From assembly GCA_001839685.1 (NCBI GenBank), contig MLAK01000804.1:43233-107232 (forward strand): a DNA stretch of 64,000 bases. Reading direction: 5' to 3'. Position numbers and translations under genes: made by a program. The stretch comes from Tritrichomonas foetus. Its lineage: Eukaryota > Parabasalia > Tritrichomonadida > Tritrichomonadidae. Numbering within the stretch: position 1 is the first letter of the stretch; each line of letters starts with the position of its first letter. Below the pieces are notes generated by a model that worked only from the letters and a program-made list of their open reading frames with translations, ran no database searches and was not told where the DNA came from. This document shows positions 1-9,968 of the stretch, piece by piece.

Positions 1-338
1 TACACTAATACTCAATATATTGTGAATAAAGTTTCCTAAAAGATAAAACTAATCTTCATGTGACGATTTTATGAAGGAATGTTTAAAACTAACTCTGTAT
101 TCAAAAAATTAAACTAATTCACTTTTATTTGATTGTTTATTAAAAGTTCACAGAATCAATAAAATTGGAAAATCACAAATTACACTCATATAAAAGATTT
201 ATACACATATAATGAATCCAAATGAAAAGCTATTCTATATATGATTTTATCTAAATCATTGCTAACTTCCCACATGACAGTGATGTATGATATATTAAAT
301 ATTAGTGTGTCGGTAACTTTCCCAAGAGATCTACATAG

Positions 339-1214
339 GACACGAGAGATGCATTGCATTTAGATAAAGATTTTATCGAAGAACTGTCCATTTTCAAAAA
401 TAGAGAAGCAATAAAATATTGACATTGGTATATCGAATATGAAGCGCGTAAATATGACGACAAAAAAAATGAAAGATGCTTCTTAATGATTTTTAATCGC
501 CGTGGTGGTTTGATATCAAGAATAGATTACTATTATATTTATTTGACCGTTTAATAAAAAATGACTATGAAGTAATATTTTAAATAAATTATCAATATTT
601 TAAATGACAATTCAATATAATATTTCTATCAAAATTGAGAAACAATGACATTGCCATATTTCTTCTGAATACGCGAATCGCTTTTTATTTGAAGATTAAC
701 GATATAGAATATCTCATTACACCATATTTTTTTACTCATTCGTTCATGAATTTTGATTATTAATTCATTATAGGCAAGAAATAGATATTTCTTGATATCG
801 TTTCAATAGATAAATCTTTGAAAGAAAAAAAAACTATTGAAAAATTAATATGACCATGACGCGTATTTTCTCAAAAAGTCGATTAACAACATTGTCATCT
901 CAAATTTCAATTGAAATTGATTAACAAAAATCCCAAAAGATAATTGTGATAACTTTTTGAGATACCATTTCAATAGATGGTGTCAGTTACACTGCATCAA
1001 GCTAATTCTCTTGAATTTCAATTAAAATGCTAAAAATTCGTGTGATCTGAAATTCGATGAACTTCATCAAATATTCAAAAAGTTATATGAAGACAAAAAC
1101 TATCATCGTTTTTCTTTCGGTCGGCCAGATTAAATCACAAAAATGTTTTATTTCGATGAAATTTTAAATTCAATATACATTCAATTAATCATCAATTGTC
1201 AATCGATTCTATAA
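339..1214 (+). pseudogene. Decayed coding sequence, several broken segments
   Basis: No intact gene lies in 1-1290. Three stretches read like protein. Segment 339-554 begins DTRDALHLDKDFIEEL and has one in-frame TGA at 420-422. Segment 635-771 is in another frame and includes NNDIAIFLLNTRIAF and NDIEYLITPYF. Segment 852-1214 is back in the first frame, with four internal stops, and includes CDLKFDELHQIFKKLYEDK. The alternation of frame and scattered stops suggests one old gene with indels and nonsense changes. The family is not recognised; the NDIEYL-type phrase is only loosely reminiscent of trichomonad ankyrin proteins. Bases 1-338 show nothing. Confidence 0.35.
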
Positions 1215-1290
1215 GGATATTCAACTGCATTTAAATTGTATTTGAAATTTTCACAAAAATTAATATAGACATTCTATTCAAATCAAAAAT

Positions 1291-2238
1291 ATGTCGTGTG
1301 GGCCTGGTGCGATTAAATGGATCGAAAATGTCTTCAATGATTGCATCATCACAACTCGTGACAAGTGGAGCTTTGCCATCGGACTTATTTCCAGTGTCGT
1401 CTTCTTAGTCAGCTCTCTCCCGCAAATTATTCTGAATTTTAAAGAAAAGAAAGTCGACGGCCAAAGTCCCTTCTTTTTCTCGCTTCTTTTCTTAGCCAGT
1501 ATCCTCAACATCATTGGTGTTTTTATTACAAAAGGACTCATTACCCAAATTATTCAAGGTATTATTTATTGCATTTTAGATGGAATTTTGTTCTTCCAAT
1601 TCATTGCATACAAATACATTATGAAAACAAACGATGTTCAAAACGACGATCAAAATCTTAAATCGTTACATGATTCATCCAACTCATCATCTTCATCAGA
1701 ATCATCAGATTCAGATGACTCAGATGATTCAGATACAACTAGCAATACAGACGGACACAAACACAGAGACAGCCAGGGAAATGTTGATGGCATCCGAACA
1801 GGCGGATTGGCCACAGCTGCACTTGTTGGTGAAGTTTCTGCTGCTACTAACTGGGCGGCACCTTACAAAGGCGACCAAATTGTCGGAACTATGTTTGGTT
1901 GGGTTGCCACTGTAATTTACATCTGCTCGCGTGTTCCACAAATCATGAAAAACGTCAAACTTCAATCAGTCGGAGATTTATCTGCATTTTACTTCTTTTT
2001 AAGTATTGCAGGAAACTTCACATATAGCTTTTCAGTATTTCTCAGAAATATAGAGTCCAATTATTTGTGGAAGCAGGCGCCTTTCCTTGCTGGTGCTCTC
2101 GGGCCGCTCGTGTGCGATGTCATCGTTCTCAGCCAAATGGCCTACTATGGAAAACCAAAGGCACAAGGAAGTACAACTGATAATGACGAAAATGATTCAG
2201 AAAGAGATGGAGAAGCAAGAAGAATCAATGAATTGTAA
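1291..2238 (+). CDS. PQ-loop repeat membrane protein (Ypq/PQLC2-like)
   Basis: This 315-residue polytopic membrane protein has two PQ-loop repeats, with Pro-Gln at about residues 44-45 (SSLPQIILNF) and 216-217 (SRVPQIMKN). About seven hydrophobic segments surround them. In the family, PQ-loop proteins of this length export cationic amino acids or cystine from lysosomes or vacuoles, so a lysosomal/vacuolar transporter is the likely role. The two halves are separated by an unusually long Ser/Asp-rich acidic linker (about residues 120-165), which should be cytosolic and could be phosphorylated. The C-terminus is a charged tail. The ATG at 1291 is the only reasonable start, and the sequence just upstream is AT-rich and non-coding. 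The exact substrate cannot be read from the sequence. Confidence 0.8.
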   Translation: MSCGPGAIKWIENVFNDCIITTRDKWSFAIGLISSVVFLVSSLPQIILNFKEKKVDGQSPFFFSLLFLASILNIIGVFITKGLITQIIQGIIYCILDGILFFQFIAYKYIMKTNDVQNDDQNLKSLHDSSNSSSSSESSDSDDSDDSDTTSNTDGHKHRDSQGNVDGIRTGGLATAALVGEVSAATNWAAPYKGDQIVGTMFGWVATVIYICSRVPQIMKNVKLQSVGDLSAFYFFLSIAGNFTYSFSVFLRNIESNYLWKQAPFLAGALGPLVCDVIVLSQMAYYGKPKAQGSTTDNDENDSERDGEARRINEL

Positions 2239-2368
2239 TTTTTGTTTTATTTAGTTTTTTAGTTTATATAAAAATTTCTTTGAATTAATCTAAAAAAAGA
2301 TCTTTTTTTCTATGTTTTTTCAAATGATAAAAGAATGAAATCATTTTTTGGTTGTTTAGCATATGATA

Positions 2369-2702
2369 ATGTTGGCAATGATACTTTCTTTGGAGAATTT
2401 CGGGTTAGAATTCAGCGAATTAGACAAAGTTGATGAAATTAAATATCATTCCATGATCAGATTAAAAAAGAGGCTTATGTGACACAGAAACCCATTTAGG
2501 TGTAAATGAAGGAAGTTTTATATGTATTGAAAAAGCAATCAACCTTTTATCTTTATGGCTAAGAAATACCGCGAGATGGAATGACAGCAACAATGTTTGA
2601 TTCTTTGAAAGATGAATGATGTTTTTGGGAACTCAATCTACTGGAAGTACAATGATTGCAGAAACATTGACACCAATAGAATTTATCATTATTTCCAAAT
2701 AA
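2369..2702 (+). pseudogene. Frameshifted coding relic 3' of the PQ-loop gene
   Basis: The gap 2239-2998 holds no intact gene. From 2369 one frame reads MLAMILSLENFGLEF and continues SELDKVDEIKYHSM before a stop. Around 2469 the protein-like signal moves to another frame (RGLCDTETHLGVNEG, then FICIEKAINLLSLWLRN), with stops near 2600, and ends at TAA 2700-2702. A single-base indel near 2469-2490 plus later nonsense changes would explain it. Family not recognised. The rest of the gap, including a palindromic ATAATATTAT run near 2940-2960, shows nothing else. Confidence 0.35.
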
Positions 2703-2998
2703 AAAAAAAAAATCAGTCCAACACAATCATTATGTTCAGTCTGATTTTCTTTAAATCCAAAAGAAGAGTGAATTATCACTGAACATTTAGCTAAATAGAC
2801 CTGAATCTTTTCAAGTCGAATAGAAAAAGAAAACATGGATTTATGATCAGCTCCGTGTTTTACACAAGTGAAATTTTAGGCCGATCAAATTCAACAGTGA
2901 CATGACGAAAAAATGATGATTTACAATTTCTTATTCTATAATATAATATAATAATATTATTATAAGCATATAATAGGTTTAACTTAGTGCATTTTTAC

Positions 2999-3388
2999 TT
3001 ATTTGGGAAGAGTGAAAATTCTTTCCATGAGTTGCCACTTTTCAGCCGAAGCAGCACCTGGTTTGGCCATTTGGAATTTGGCGACAAAGTCTTCCCATTC
3101 TGCTTGCCTTTCCATCTTGCTCAATTTGGCAAATGCTGAATCCCATTCGAAGTCGGCTGGTGTTTCGACAATCATGAAAAGGCGGTTTCCGAGAATGTAA
3201 ATTTCCATTGAAAGAATTCCAACTGCTTTGATTCCAGCTGGGATTTCTGGCCAATTGTATTCTGGTGAGTGCCAATGCTTGTATTCTTCGATTAGTTTTG
3301 GATCGTCTTTTAAGTCGAGTGTTTGGCAGTATCTCTTGAATGGCTGTTTGTAGGGCTCTTCAGGATAGCCAGCTTTGTAATCTGTCAT
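2999..3388 (-). CDS. L-rhamnose mutarotase-like protein (RhaM/DUF718 family)
   Basis: This 129-residue protein matches the RhaM family over its full usual length of about 105-130 residues. Enzymes of the family interconvert the alpha and beta anomers of L-rhamnose (some act on L-fucose). Family-like stretches visible are RYCQTLDLKDDPKLIEEY, NWPEIPAGIKAVGILSMEIY, GNRLFMIVET and a C-terminal EKWQLMERIFTLP. Tyr36 and His40 in EEYKHWH sit where E. coli RhaM has Tyr18 and His22, so the active site looks intact. It is a small soluble, probably cytosolic enzyme with no signal peptide. The family is mainly bacterial, so acquisition by lateral transfer is likely (inference). No sugar-catabolic neighbours are present. 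The start is the ATG at 3388, with an ACTTTTT-type box about 17 nt upstream. Confidence 0.85.
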   Translation of the reverse strand: MTDYKAGYPEEPYKQPFKRYCQTLDLKDDPKLIEEYKHWHSPEYNWPEIPAGIKAVGILSMEIYILGNRLFMIVETPADFEWDSAFAKLSKMERQAEWEDFVAKFQMAKPGAASAEKWQLMERIFTLPK

Positions 3389-3914
3389 TAAAGTGGTGTG
3401 TTCTCAAAAAGTTAAAACCGATTCCATTGAAACTATTGATTTCCTCATATCACTTCATTTTATTTAAACGGCCTCCAACTTAACATTCACTATTCTCTAT
3501 CCATCTCTGTTACGGCTAAGAGCCTTCCAAAATAAAACTTGTTTGTAACGGTTTGCTTTAAAAAAAAAAGAATCTGTAGTTCCGTTAATAACAATATTAC
3601 TAAATAATTTTGTTGTTTTGTTATGAATTATGAGTGAGGAAAAAAAGGCATGCTCACATTATTTGGAGCCGTGCTTTCAATATATTTTTAACATTTTAGA
3701 AAGTAGATTCCCCACAATTCCAGTATATGCTGCTCTCTAATGATGTTACATAACTCTCAGAGGAAATAAATCTGAAATTGACACAAGCAAGATTTCAACA
3801 ATACAAAAATAAATTTAAAAGATATAAATCAATCTTTTAAATTCAGGTTGAAATAATACCTAAATTATTGAAGATTTATGAATCATTAATAATAAATAAT
3901 ATTATTCAGTAGAA

Positions 3915-4196
3915 TTAAAATTTTTTAGAAGCGTGCTGTTTAGAAAAATAAAAACTACTGATCGAATTTAAAATATGTCTCTTTTCTAGAGTGAGAAAGG
4001 GGAAAAAAAGAGAGACAAAGAAAAAAAGTGTACATGCGCAAAATAACTGAGTATTATTTTCACCAATCAAAGAGAGAACACTCATCATAAGAATGGATTG
4101 ATTGTGATTTTCCTCAACTAATTGTTTTAGTAAAGAAATAGCCTTACTATTTTCAGGATTTCTGCACTGTAAATACAAAATAACTAGATTAAAATG
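3915..4196 (-). pseudogene. Possible Sel1-like repeat relic
   Basis: A frame on the minus strand, open from a TAA to about 3915, reads VHFNLVILYLQCRNPENSK, then AISLLKQLVEENHNQSIL, and ends in low-complexity Phe/Leu-rich sequence. The pattern of small and hydrophobic positions resembles one Sel1/TPR-like helical repeat, but there is no ATG-led gene of normal size. I treat it as a degraded fragment. The tail beyond about residue 55 looks like random AT-rich translation. Confidence 0.25.
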
Positions 4197-4201
4197 TACC
4201 C

Positions 4202-4450
4202 CTGAATGACTTTATGTTGATGCTAGTTCAAAATAATGAATAGATTTTTTGAAATATCACAAGGAATAAATTCATTTTTCAAATATTAGACCAAGTTCGT
4301 ATTATGCATCTGAATGATTTTGTTGTGATGCTAGTTCAAAAAAATATATTGAATTGGAAATATCATGATATTGTTGTATGTATGCCACAATCCGAATATA
4401 TAACGAATATGTGACTGATTTTTTGGTGATTGTGCTAATTGAATATATAA
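4202..4450. repeat. Degenerate tandem repeat of about 105 bp, 3 copies
   Basis: Three similar blocks start near 4202, 4310 and 4411. The first two share TGAATGA, TTTTG/TTATGTTG, GATGCTAGTTCAAAA and GAAATATCA. The third keeps TGACTGATTTTTTGG and GTGCTAATTGAATATA. They lie between the Sel1-like relic and the coiled-coil gene. The rest of 3389-4631 shows no gene. Confidence 0.5.
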
Positions 4451-4631
4451 AGTATAGTTTTTGATTTTTTTGAGCATTTACTTTTTAAATCATAAAAATT
4501 ATCTTTGGTTAAATAAATTATTGTTTGATTCTCAAGTAATCCATTCCATTTTTCAATGGCCAAGTTACATAAAAAACTAAAACATTACATAATAAAAAAA
4601 ATATTCTCACGTTTATTCTTTAAAAATTCCT

Positions 4632-5912
4632 CTACTCATGCGGTTCGATACCAACAAATGTATCCGCATCCAAAACTTTTCGTATTTCTTCTTTCTCTTC
4701 TTCTGACTGCAAATTTGTATAAAGCGCCAAAATACTACTTACTTGATTTTGGTAGTCATTTTTAGCTGCCTTCAATGCGGTCACAAATTCTTCTTTCTTT
4801 TCGTTCTTCAAGCTCATTGCATTAATTTGTTGATGTAAGTTGTCAAGAAGCTCAGATTGCATGTGAACTTGAGCATCTTCGATGAGAACTTTGTTTTCAG
4901 CATCGTGAAGTTGTTCTTCAATTTTCTTTTCTAATTGTTGGGTTTTATCCAATTGCTCCTGAAGATTATTGATTAGTTGTTGATCAGCTTCGTGTTGTTC
5001 TTTTAATTGCTGATTTTCTTTTTCAAGAATATTGTTTCGTTCTTCAAGAGCTCGATTAGTTTCTTGAAGGTTTTTGATATAGCTTGGATCTTTTGATAAT
5101 TCTTCATATTTTCTTCGTTCTTCCTCTTCTCGCTTTTTGGCTTCTTCAGCTTCTCTCTTTATTCTTTCCTCTTCGTCCTTCTGCTTTTGCTTGCGAAGTT
5201 GGTCTTTGATGAAAACGTTCTCGGATTGGTCAATTGAAGCTTTTTCTTTAACAGGATCAAATGTAAGCATTCTGCATACAGAAATGAGGAGGTTTAAGGC
5301 AGCAGAAAATTTTTCCATTTTTTCATTCAATTCTTCTGGAATGCTGTTCTTGCCACCGAAAACCTTCTCAAAAAATATTTCAGACATTGAAAAGAAATTA
5401 ATTTTTGAGAGCTGAATATCTTCGACATTTTCGACAGTTGGTCTGACATTGTTTTTGACTTGCTTTTCTAATGACTCTCTGTCGCGTCGATTTTGGTCTT
5501 TGTCGTTTTCGTCCTCGCTTTCATATTTTTCGGCGATTTTCTGGAGGAAGTCCTGTTGAAGGGTAGCAAACTGAGCGAACATTTCTTTGGCGCCTATTTT
5601 GATTTTCTCCAAAAGTTGCTTGTTTTCGTCGTTCGATAGAAATTCGATAATGAAATTTAATTTGGTGTCGACTTGATAATTTCGGATGATTTTGCTGGAC
5701 ACTTCGTCAAACCTACCTGTGATTTCGTACAAGGCCTTGTCGATTTCTGTTCCTTGGTTGAAATAGGAAACTTCATTTCCCCATAAGCGAATATCTTTCA
5801 TTATCGTTCGAAACTTGCTTTGAATGCCGTTTCGTTGCTCGAAATAGCGATTTAGGATTTTACCTTCTTTAAACTTCTGTATCTCTTCTGGCGAAATATC
5901 ATTGAAACTCAT
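4632..5912 (-). CDS. Coiled-coil protein, function unknown
   Basis: This 426-residue soluble protein starts MSFNDISPEEIQ. The longest open frame begins nine codons earlier with a TTG, so the ATG at 5912 is preferred. Residues 1-215 look mostly helical and globular. From about 230 to 395 there is a highly charged coiled coil, beginning with an ERIKREAEEAKKREEEERR run and continuing with regular Leu/Ile heptads. The C-terminus (about 395-426) is again less repetitive. There is no signal peptide or membrane segment. I do not recognise the family; a cytoskeletal or scaffold role is only a guess from composition. A GAAAAAGTG box lies about 40 nt upstream of the ATG. Confidence 0.75.
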   Translation of the reverse strand: MSFNDISPEEIQKFKEGKILNRYFEQRNGIQSKFRTIMKDIRLWGNEVSYFNQGTEIDKALYEITGRFDEVSSKIIRNYQVDTKLNFIIEFLSNDENKQLLEKIKIGAKEMFAQFATLQQDFLQKIAEKYESEDENDKDQNRRDRESLEKQVKNNVRPTVENVEDIQLSKINFFSMSEIFFEKVFGGKNSIPEELNEKMEKFSAALNLLISVCRMLTFDPVKEKASIDQSENVFIKDQLRKQKQKDEEERIKREAEEAKKREEEERRKYEELSKDPSYIKNLQETNRALEERNNILEKENQQLKEQHEADQQLINNLQEQLDKTQQLEKKIEEQLHDAENKVLIEDAQVHMQSELLDNLHQQINAMSLKNEKKEEFVTALKAAKNDYQNQVSSILALYTNLQSEEEKEEIRKVLDADTFVGIEPHE

Positions 5913-6617
5913 ATTTTTGGTGTTTTTTTGTTCTAACAATTTCGCTCGTCACTTTTTCAACCATATTCAGACTTGCCCATTCAAATTTTACCCATGAGGT
6001 GAAAATTGAATAGATTGCAATCACTTGTAATTCACTAGTTTATGATACGACTTGATATCAATTGAAAAGATGATGTTTACATCAATTTTGTTGTTTTTTC
6101 GATGGAATAATAAATTAAGAAAAATTATTTTACTTTACAATGTAAAATAACAATGGAATTGCACTTTACTATGCTATTTTGGAATTTGTTGTTGATTCAT
6201 ATTATTTGATAAATGAAATTATTCAATTATTTCAATTCGCTGTTTTTGATACTGAATTTTCTAGTGAATAAATACATTTATTGATTGTAGATTGCTCTGA
6301 TTAAATTATTTCTCTGAACGAATATCAATAATATTATTGATGATGAACTTCTTGACTCGCCATTTGAAGAAAAAATATCTGATGATTTTGACAATTTCAA
6401 TATCAATCTAGTTCAATGAATCTTATCAATCATATTTTTCATTCGTCATTATCATTTCCGAATCCTGCACCATATTTTGTTATAAGGATTAAATAAGAAA
6501 AGTTTAAATGAGTAATCAAGAAAATTTCAGACAAAAATACAAAATTCTTCCATTTCCAATATTTATTTATTATTTTTTTTTTCTGGCACAACATGCTTAT
6601 TAAATTAATAAATATAT
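5913..6617. other. Intergenic, no feature seen
   Basis: About 700 bp of AT-rich sequence between two minus-strand coiled-coil genes. It holds the promoter region of the 4632-5912 gene and the 3' flank of the long coiled-coil gene. I see no convincing reading frame, repeat or structured element. Confidence 0.5.
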
Positions 6618-9600
6618 TTATTTCATTGGGGTTTTCGAGCGGACTGGCGTACTCAGCCTACTGTTGCTTCTGTTACGTAGTATTGGTCTTGTAGGTGTTT
6701 GAGGCATTACTCCTCTTTTCGTTGTCTTCGAGATTGCCTGCGCAAGTAAAACGACAGAAATTAAAATTCGTACATTTATAATTAGTGGATCTGATTTTTG
6801 TGGTAGATTCGATCGCAACAAAAGAAGCTTCTTTTGTTCTCTTAAGCTCTGTAATTTCTCAGAAGCCTTAAGTCTAGAAGGTCCAGCACGAACCATTTCT
6901 TTAATCATTATTCGCATTTCATCGGCAGTTAAATTCGATTTTGATGAAACAATAAGACCAGCTGCCCATTTCTTCCATTCATCGTCAGCAACAACAACAC
7001 CAGTACCAGCGGCTCTTTGAACCAATTCGTTAATTGTCGAAATGATTCTTGGTTTGGTCCAATTTGGCTTAACTCCAGCATATGGAGTTAATGCTGCTCC
7101 AATTTCAGCGAGGACATCAAGAACAGCTTCTGAAGTCCTTGTTGGCTTGCTAGCTGCTGATCTTGGAGTCATTGAAGCTCCACGTGATGGTGATGTTATT
7201 GTTGACATTCGAGATGGTGTCATCGAGCCTACAACTGAAGGTGCAGCTGTCTTTATTCTTGATGGAGTATCTACACTTCGAATTGATGGGGCACCTACAA
7301 GAGATGCATTACCGTTAGCTGTAGTATTGAGGATAGCTGAATCATTGGTAGTAATCGATTGTAATAATGATTCGTTTGCTGCTAACGAAGCTTCAAGTTG
7401 TCGATCTGCTTCTTGATTCTTGATAATTATCTTAAATTTAGCAACTTTTCTGGACATTCTAGTATTTTGTTCAACTAATGCACTCATTTCACTACGCTGA
7501 TGTTGGACGATCGATTCGAATGAATTGACAACTTCTTTGAGTTGAGCTTTGAGATCTTTGACTTTCTTGGATTTAGCGGCAAGTTGTTTAACGATGACTT
7601 CTTTCTCAGCTGTGAACTTTTTAGTGACAAGGGCAACTTCTTCTTGTGCACGCTGATCAGAAGCTTCTGTTAATTCTTGAATTGTTCGTTCATATGCTCG
7701 TGTACGTTGATCAAGGAGAGTTTGAAGGCGATTACGTTGATTCTTAATAACTGTTGAATTCAATTCAGTTTCCATTGATTTAGATTGTAATGAAGTGCAT
7801 TGGCTTTCAACCATAAGATTTTTATCTAGAATTTCACTAAGTTCGTTTCTAGCACGACGAATCTCTTCATCTTTGCGTTGAATAATGTCTTGGAAGCGAA
7901 CCGTGATATCTTCACGATTGCGTGTTTGTTGAAGTTCTTTGGTAAGTTCATCAAGCTTTTGATCGTATTTCTGTTGTGTTTCGCTCATTTCAGTTTGATG
8001 TAAAGTTGTCAAAGAATCAACTTTAGATCTTAATTTTTCGATTTCTTCAGAAAGTGCTTCCGGCAATTTCAATACAGACCTCTTATAATTAATAATTGGT
8101 CTTATTTCGTTATTCATGTTTTCTAAAAGCTCTTCTATAATATCCATAAATGTATTCAATTGGTCAGCTGTTGTAGCGCTTGCGTCGAATTTACCAAATT
8201 CCTTCTTTAAGATCGATTTTATTCGTTTAATTGGTCCTTGAAGGCTTTCAAAGTAATCGGCAACATCTATTGGATTATGTTTTTCACGCTTGAATGGTAA
8301 TTGCTTATAAACACCATCAAGATCTGAATCAATTTGACTGACAAACTTCTGACTCTTATTCAAAATGGCTACAAGAATAACCAAACCAGCATAAATGTTA
8401 TTTTCACGCTTCAGGATAGTATTATCGATTAAAGCTTGAACATTATCATTGAAACCGAAAATAGCATCATACATTAAAACAATATCTAAATCATCTGGTG
8501 ATAATTGATGTGCGTAATCACGCATTTCTTCAATTCTAGTTACAATTTCGTTACGAAGTTCTTCATCATTAAACAAAGCAGCATTTTGATCCAAAATCTT
8601 AGTTTCTGCTGTATCTTCTTCAATTAATTTCTTTGTGAATCTGCAAAGTGCGTCAAGTGAACTTCTCAATTTTTGAATTGATGCCATGAGTTTTGGATTT
8701 TCATTTGCACTATCAATAAGATTTGGTAAATCATCTGGTGTTATATTCATATCATTAAATAATTTCTCCATTTCTGTGATAGTTCCATGAGCTTCGGAAA
8801 GTTGCTTTTCAGTTTCTGCGATTTTTTCTTCTTGCAAAAGTCGATCTTCTTGAGCGATTGCTTGTTTTTCTTCTAAATCTTCAATTGTTTGTTTAAGAAG
8901 TTCGATTTTGTCATTTGCATCATAAAGTTGTTGATGTAATTTATTGATTTCTTCTTCTTCTTCTTTACGATTTTGCAAAGACAAGGATGATGATAAATCA
9001 TTGTCACGACTGATGATATTTAATCTTCCTTCATATTCAAGAAGCTGTCCTTTGAGCTGAGCAATTTCTTGTTGAAGTGAATAATTTTCGCCTGCCATTT
9101 TTTCGAGTTGAGATGGTGTTGGTTGAACATTGGCGCCTTTTAATGCCTCAAGTTCGTTGTAAAGACGTTTCATGTTTATTTTTCCTTCAGCGATTTGATG
9201 TTTTGAATGTTCTAATGCTTGACGTGATTTCACTATCAACTTTTTACGTTCGGCAAGTTGCTTTTTAAGACTTGCATTTTCTTCTGTTAATGTTTCAATT
9301 TCATTATTGGCATGTGCAAGCTGTACGTTAAGACTGTTCATTTTTTCATGTTGAATTAAAAGTTTATCGCTAACTTCTCTTAATTTGTCTTCGAGAACTT
9401 GATTTGTTGCTTGTGCTTTAAATAGTTGTTCTTCGTATGCCCTTTTGTTTGCTAAGAATTTTTCCTTCAATCTTGTTCCATCTCGATAAAGCGTCTCGAT
9501 TTCCTGCGCAAGCTGGGCCTGGTCCTTCTGGCTGTCTTTGTTGTGACTTTGCACATCTTCGATATAAGTGAGAGCCTCGGCAAGTCGAATCCTCAGCTCC

Positions 9601-9968
9601 TCAATATCTGCATCGCGGAGCTGGCTCTGAATAGACATCGATACTCGTAATGTATTGGAATACTGCTGATATAAAGTCGTGTTTCGGGCGTTTTCGAGAG
9701 CGGTGCATAATAAATAACGAACGGTGCGATCAATCAGAGTTGCGGCTGTAGAAGTCATTGTTACATGTTCGGTTGAAACTGCTGTGATAAAGCTGCTGAA
9801 AATTTCTGCAACTTTGTGCAAATTGGTGGTTTCTTTCATGATTTCTGGAATTTGTGGAGTACTTGCTTTATAATATTGCTTAACAATTGTGGTTAATGTT
9901 TTATATTCTGGTAATGAATCAATCGTTGCTGGCCCCCTTGAAAGTGCCGAGCTGCTTCTTATCGACAT
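6618..9968 (-). CDS. Very long coiled-coil protein, probably cytoskeletal
   Basis: This 1116-residue protein is dominated by coiled coil. Residues about 120-430 and 640-890 are heptad-rich (for example QKDQAQLAQEIETLYRDG). They flank a less charged, probably globular helical section (about 440-620). From about 910 a Ser/Thr/Pro/Arg-rich linker carries repeated TPSR/SPSR-type motifs, followed by a small conserved-looking region with LAEIGAALTPYAGVKPNW. The extreme C-terminus is basic and rich in TP motifs (TPTRPILRNRSNSR, STPVRSKTPMK), typical of phosphorylated microtubule-associated or basal-body proteins. No family is recognised. A basal-body or axoneme role is inferred from architecture only. 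The start is ATG 9968. Confidence 0.75.
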   Translation of the reverse strand: MSIRSSSALSRGPATIDSLPEYKTLTTIVKQYYKASTPQIPEIMKETTNLHKVAEIFSSFITAVSTEHVTMTSTAATLIDRTVRYLLCTALENARNTTLYQQYSNTLRVSMSIQSQLRDADIEELRIRLAEALTYIEDVQSHNKDSQKDQAQLAQEIETLYRDGTRLKEKFLANKRAYEEQLFKAQATNQVLEDKLREVSDKLLIQHEKMNSLNVQLAHANNEIETLTEENASLKKQLAERKKLIVKSRQALEHSKHQIAEGKINMKRLYNELEALKGANVQPTPSQLEKMAGENYSLQQEIAQLKGQLLEYEGRLNIISRDNDLSSSLSLQNRKEEEEEINKLHQQLYDANDKIELLKQTIEDLEEKQAIAQEDRLLQEEKIAETEKQLSEAHGTITEMEKLFNDMNITPDDLPNLIDSANENPKLMASIQKLRSSLDALCRFTKKLIEEDTAETKILDQNAALFNDEELRNEIVTRIEEMRDYAHQLSPDDLDIVLMYDAIFGFNDNVQALIDNTILKRENNIYAGLVILVAILNKSQKFVSQIDSDLDGVYKQLPFKREKHNPIDVADYFESLQGPIKRIKSILKKEFGKFDASATTADQLNTFMDIIEELLENMNNEIRPIINYKRSVLKLPEALSEEIEKLRSKVDSLTTLHQTEMSETQQKYDQKLDELTKELQQTRNREDITVRFQDIIQRKDEEIRRARNELSEILDKNLMVESQCTSLQSKSMETELNSTVIKNQRNRLQTLLDQRTRAYERTIQELTEASDQRAQEEVALVTKKFTAEKEVIVKQLAAKSKKVKDLKAQLKEVVNSFESIVQHQRSEMSALVEQNTRMSRKVAKFKIIIKNQEADRQLEASLAANESLLQSITTNDSAILNTTANGNASLVGAPSIRSVDTPSRIKTAAPSVVGSMTPSRMSTITSPSRGASMTPRSAASKPTRTSEAVLDVLAEIGAALTPYAGVKPNWTKPRIISTINELVQRAAGTGVVVADDEWKKWAAGLIVSSKSNLTADEMRIMIKEMVRAGPSRLKASEKLQSLREQKKLLLLRSNLPQKSDPLIINVRILISVVLLAQAISKTTKRGVMPQTPTRPILRNRSNSRLSTPVRSKTPMK

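Noticed and set aside
5913..5939. TTG-initiated nine-codon extension of the 4632-5912 coiled-coil gene
   Set aside because: TTG is not expected as a start in this nuclear genome; the in-frame ATG at 5912 is the natural start.
7042..7416. Plus-strand frame of 124 codons opposite the long coiled-coil gene
   Set aside because: It is an antisense shadow of the Ser/Thr/Pro-rich part of the intact minus-strand gene.
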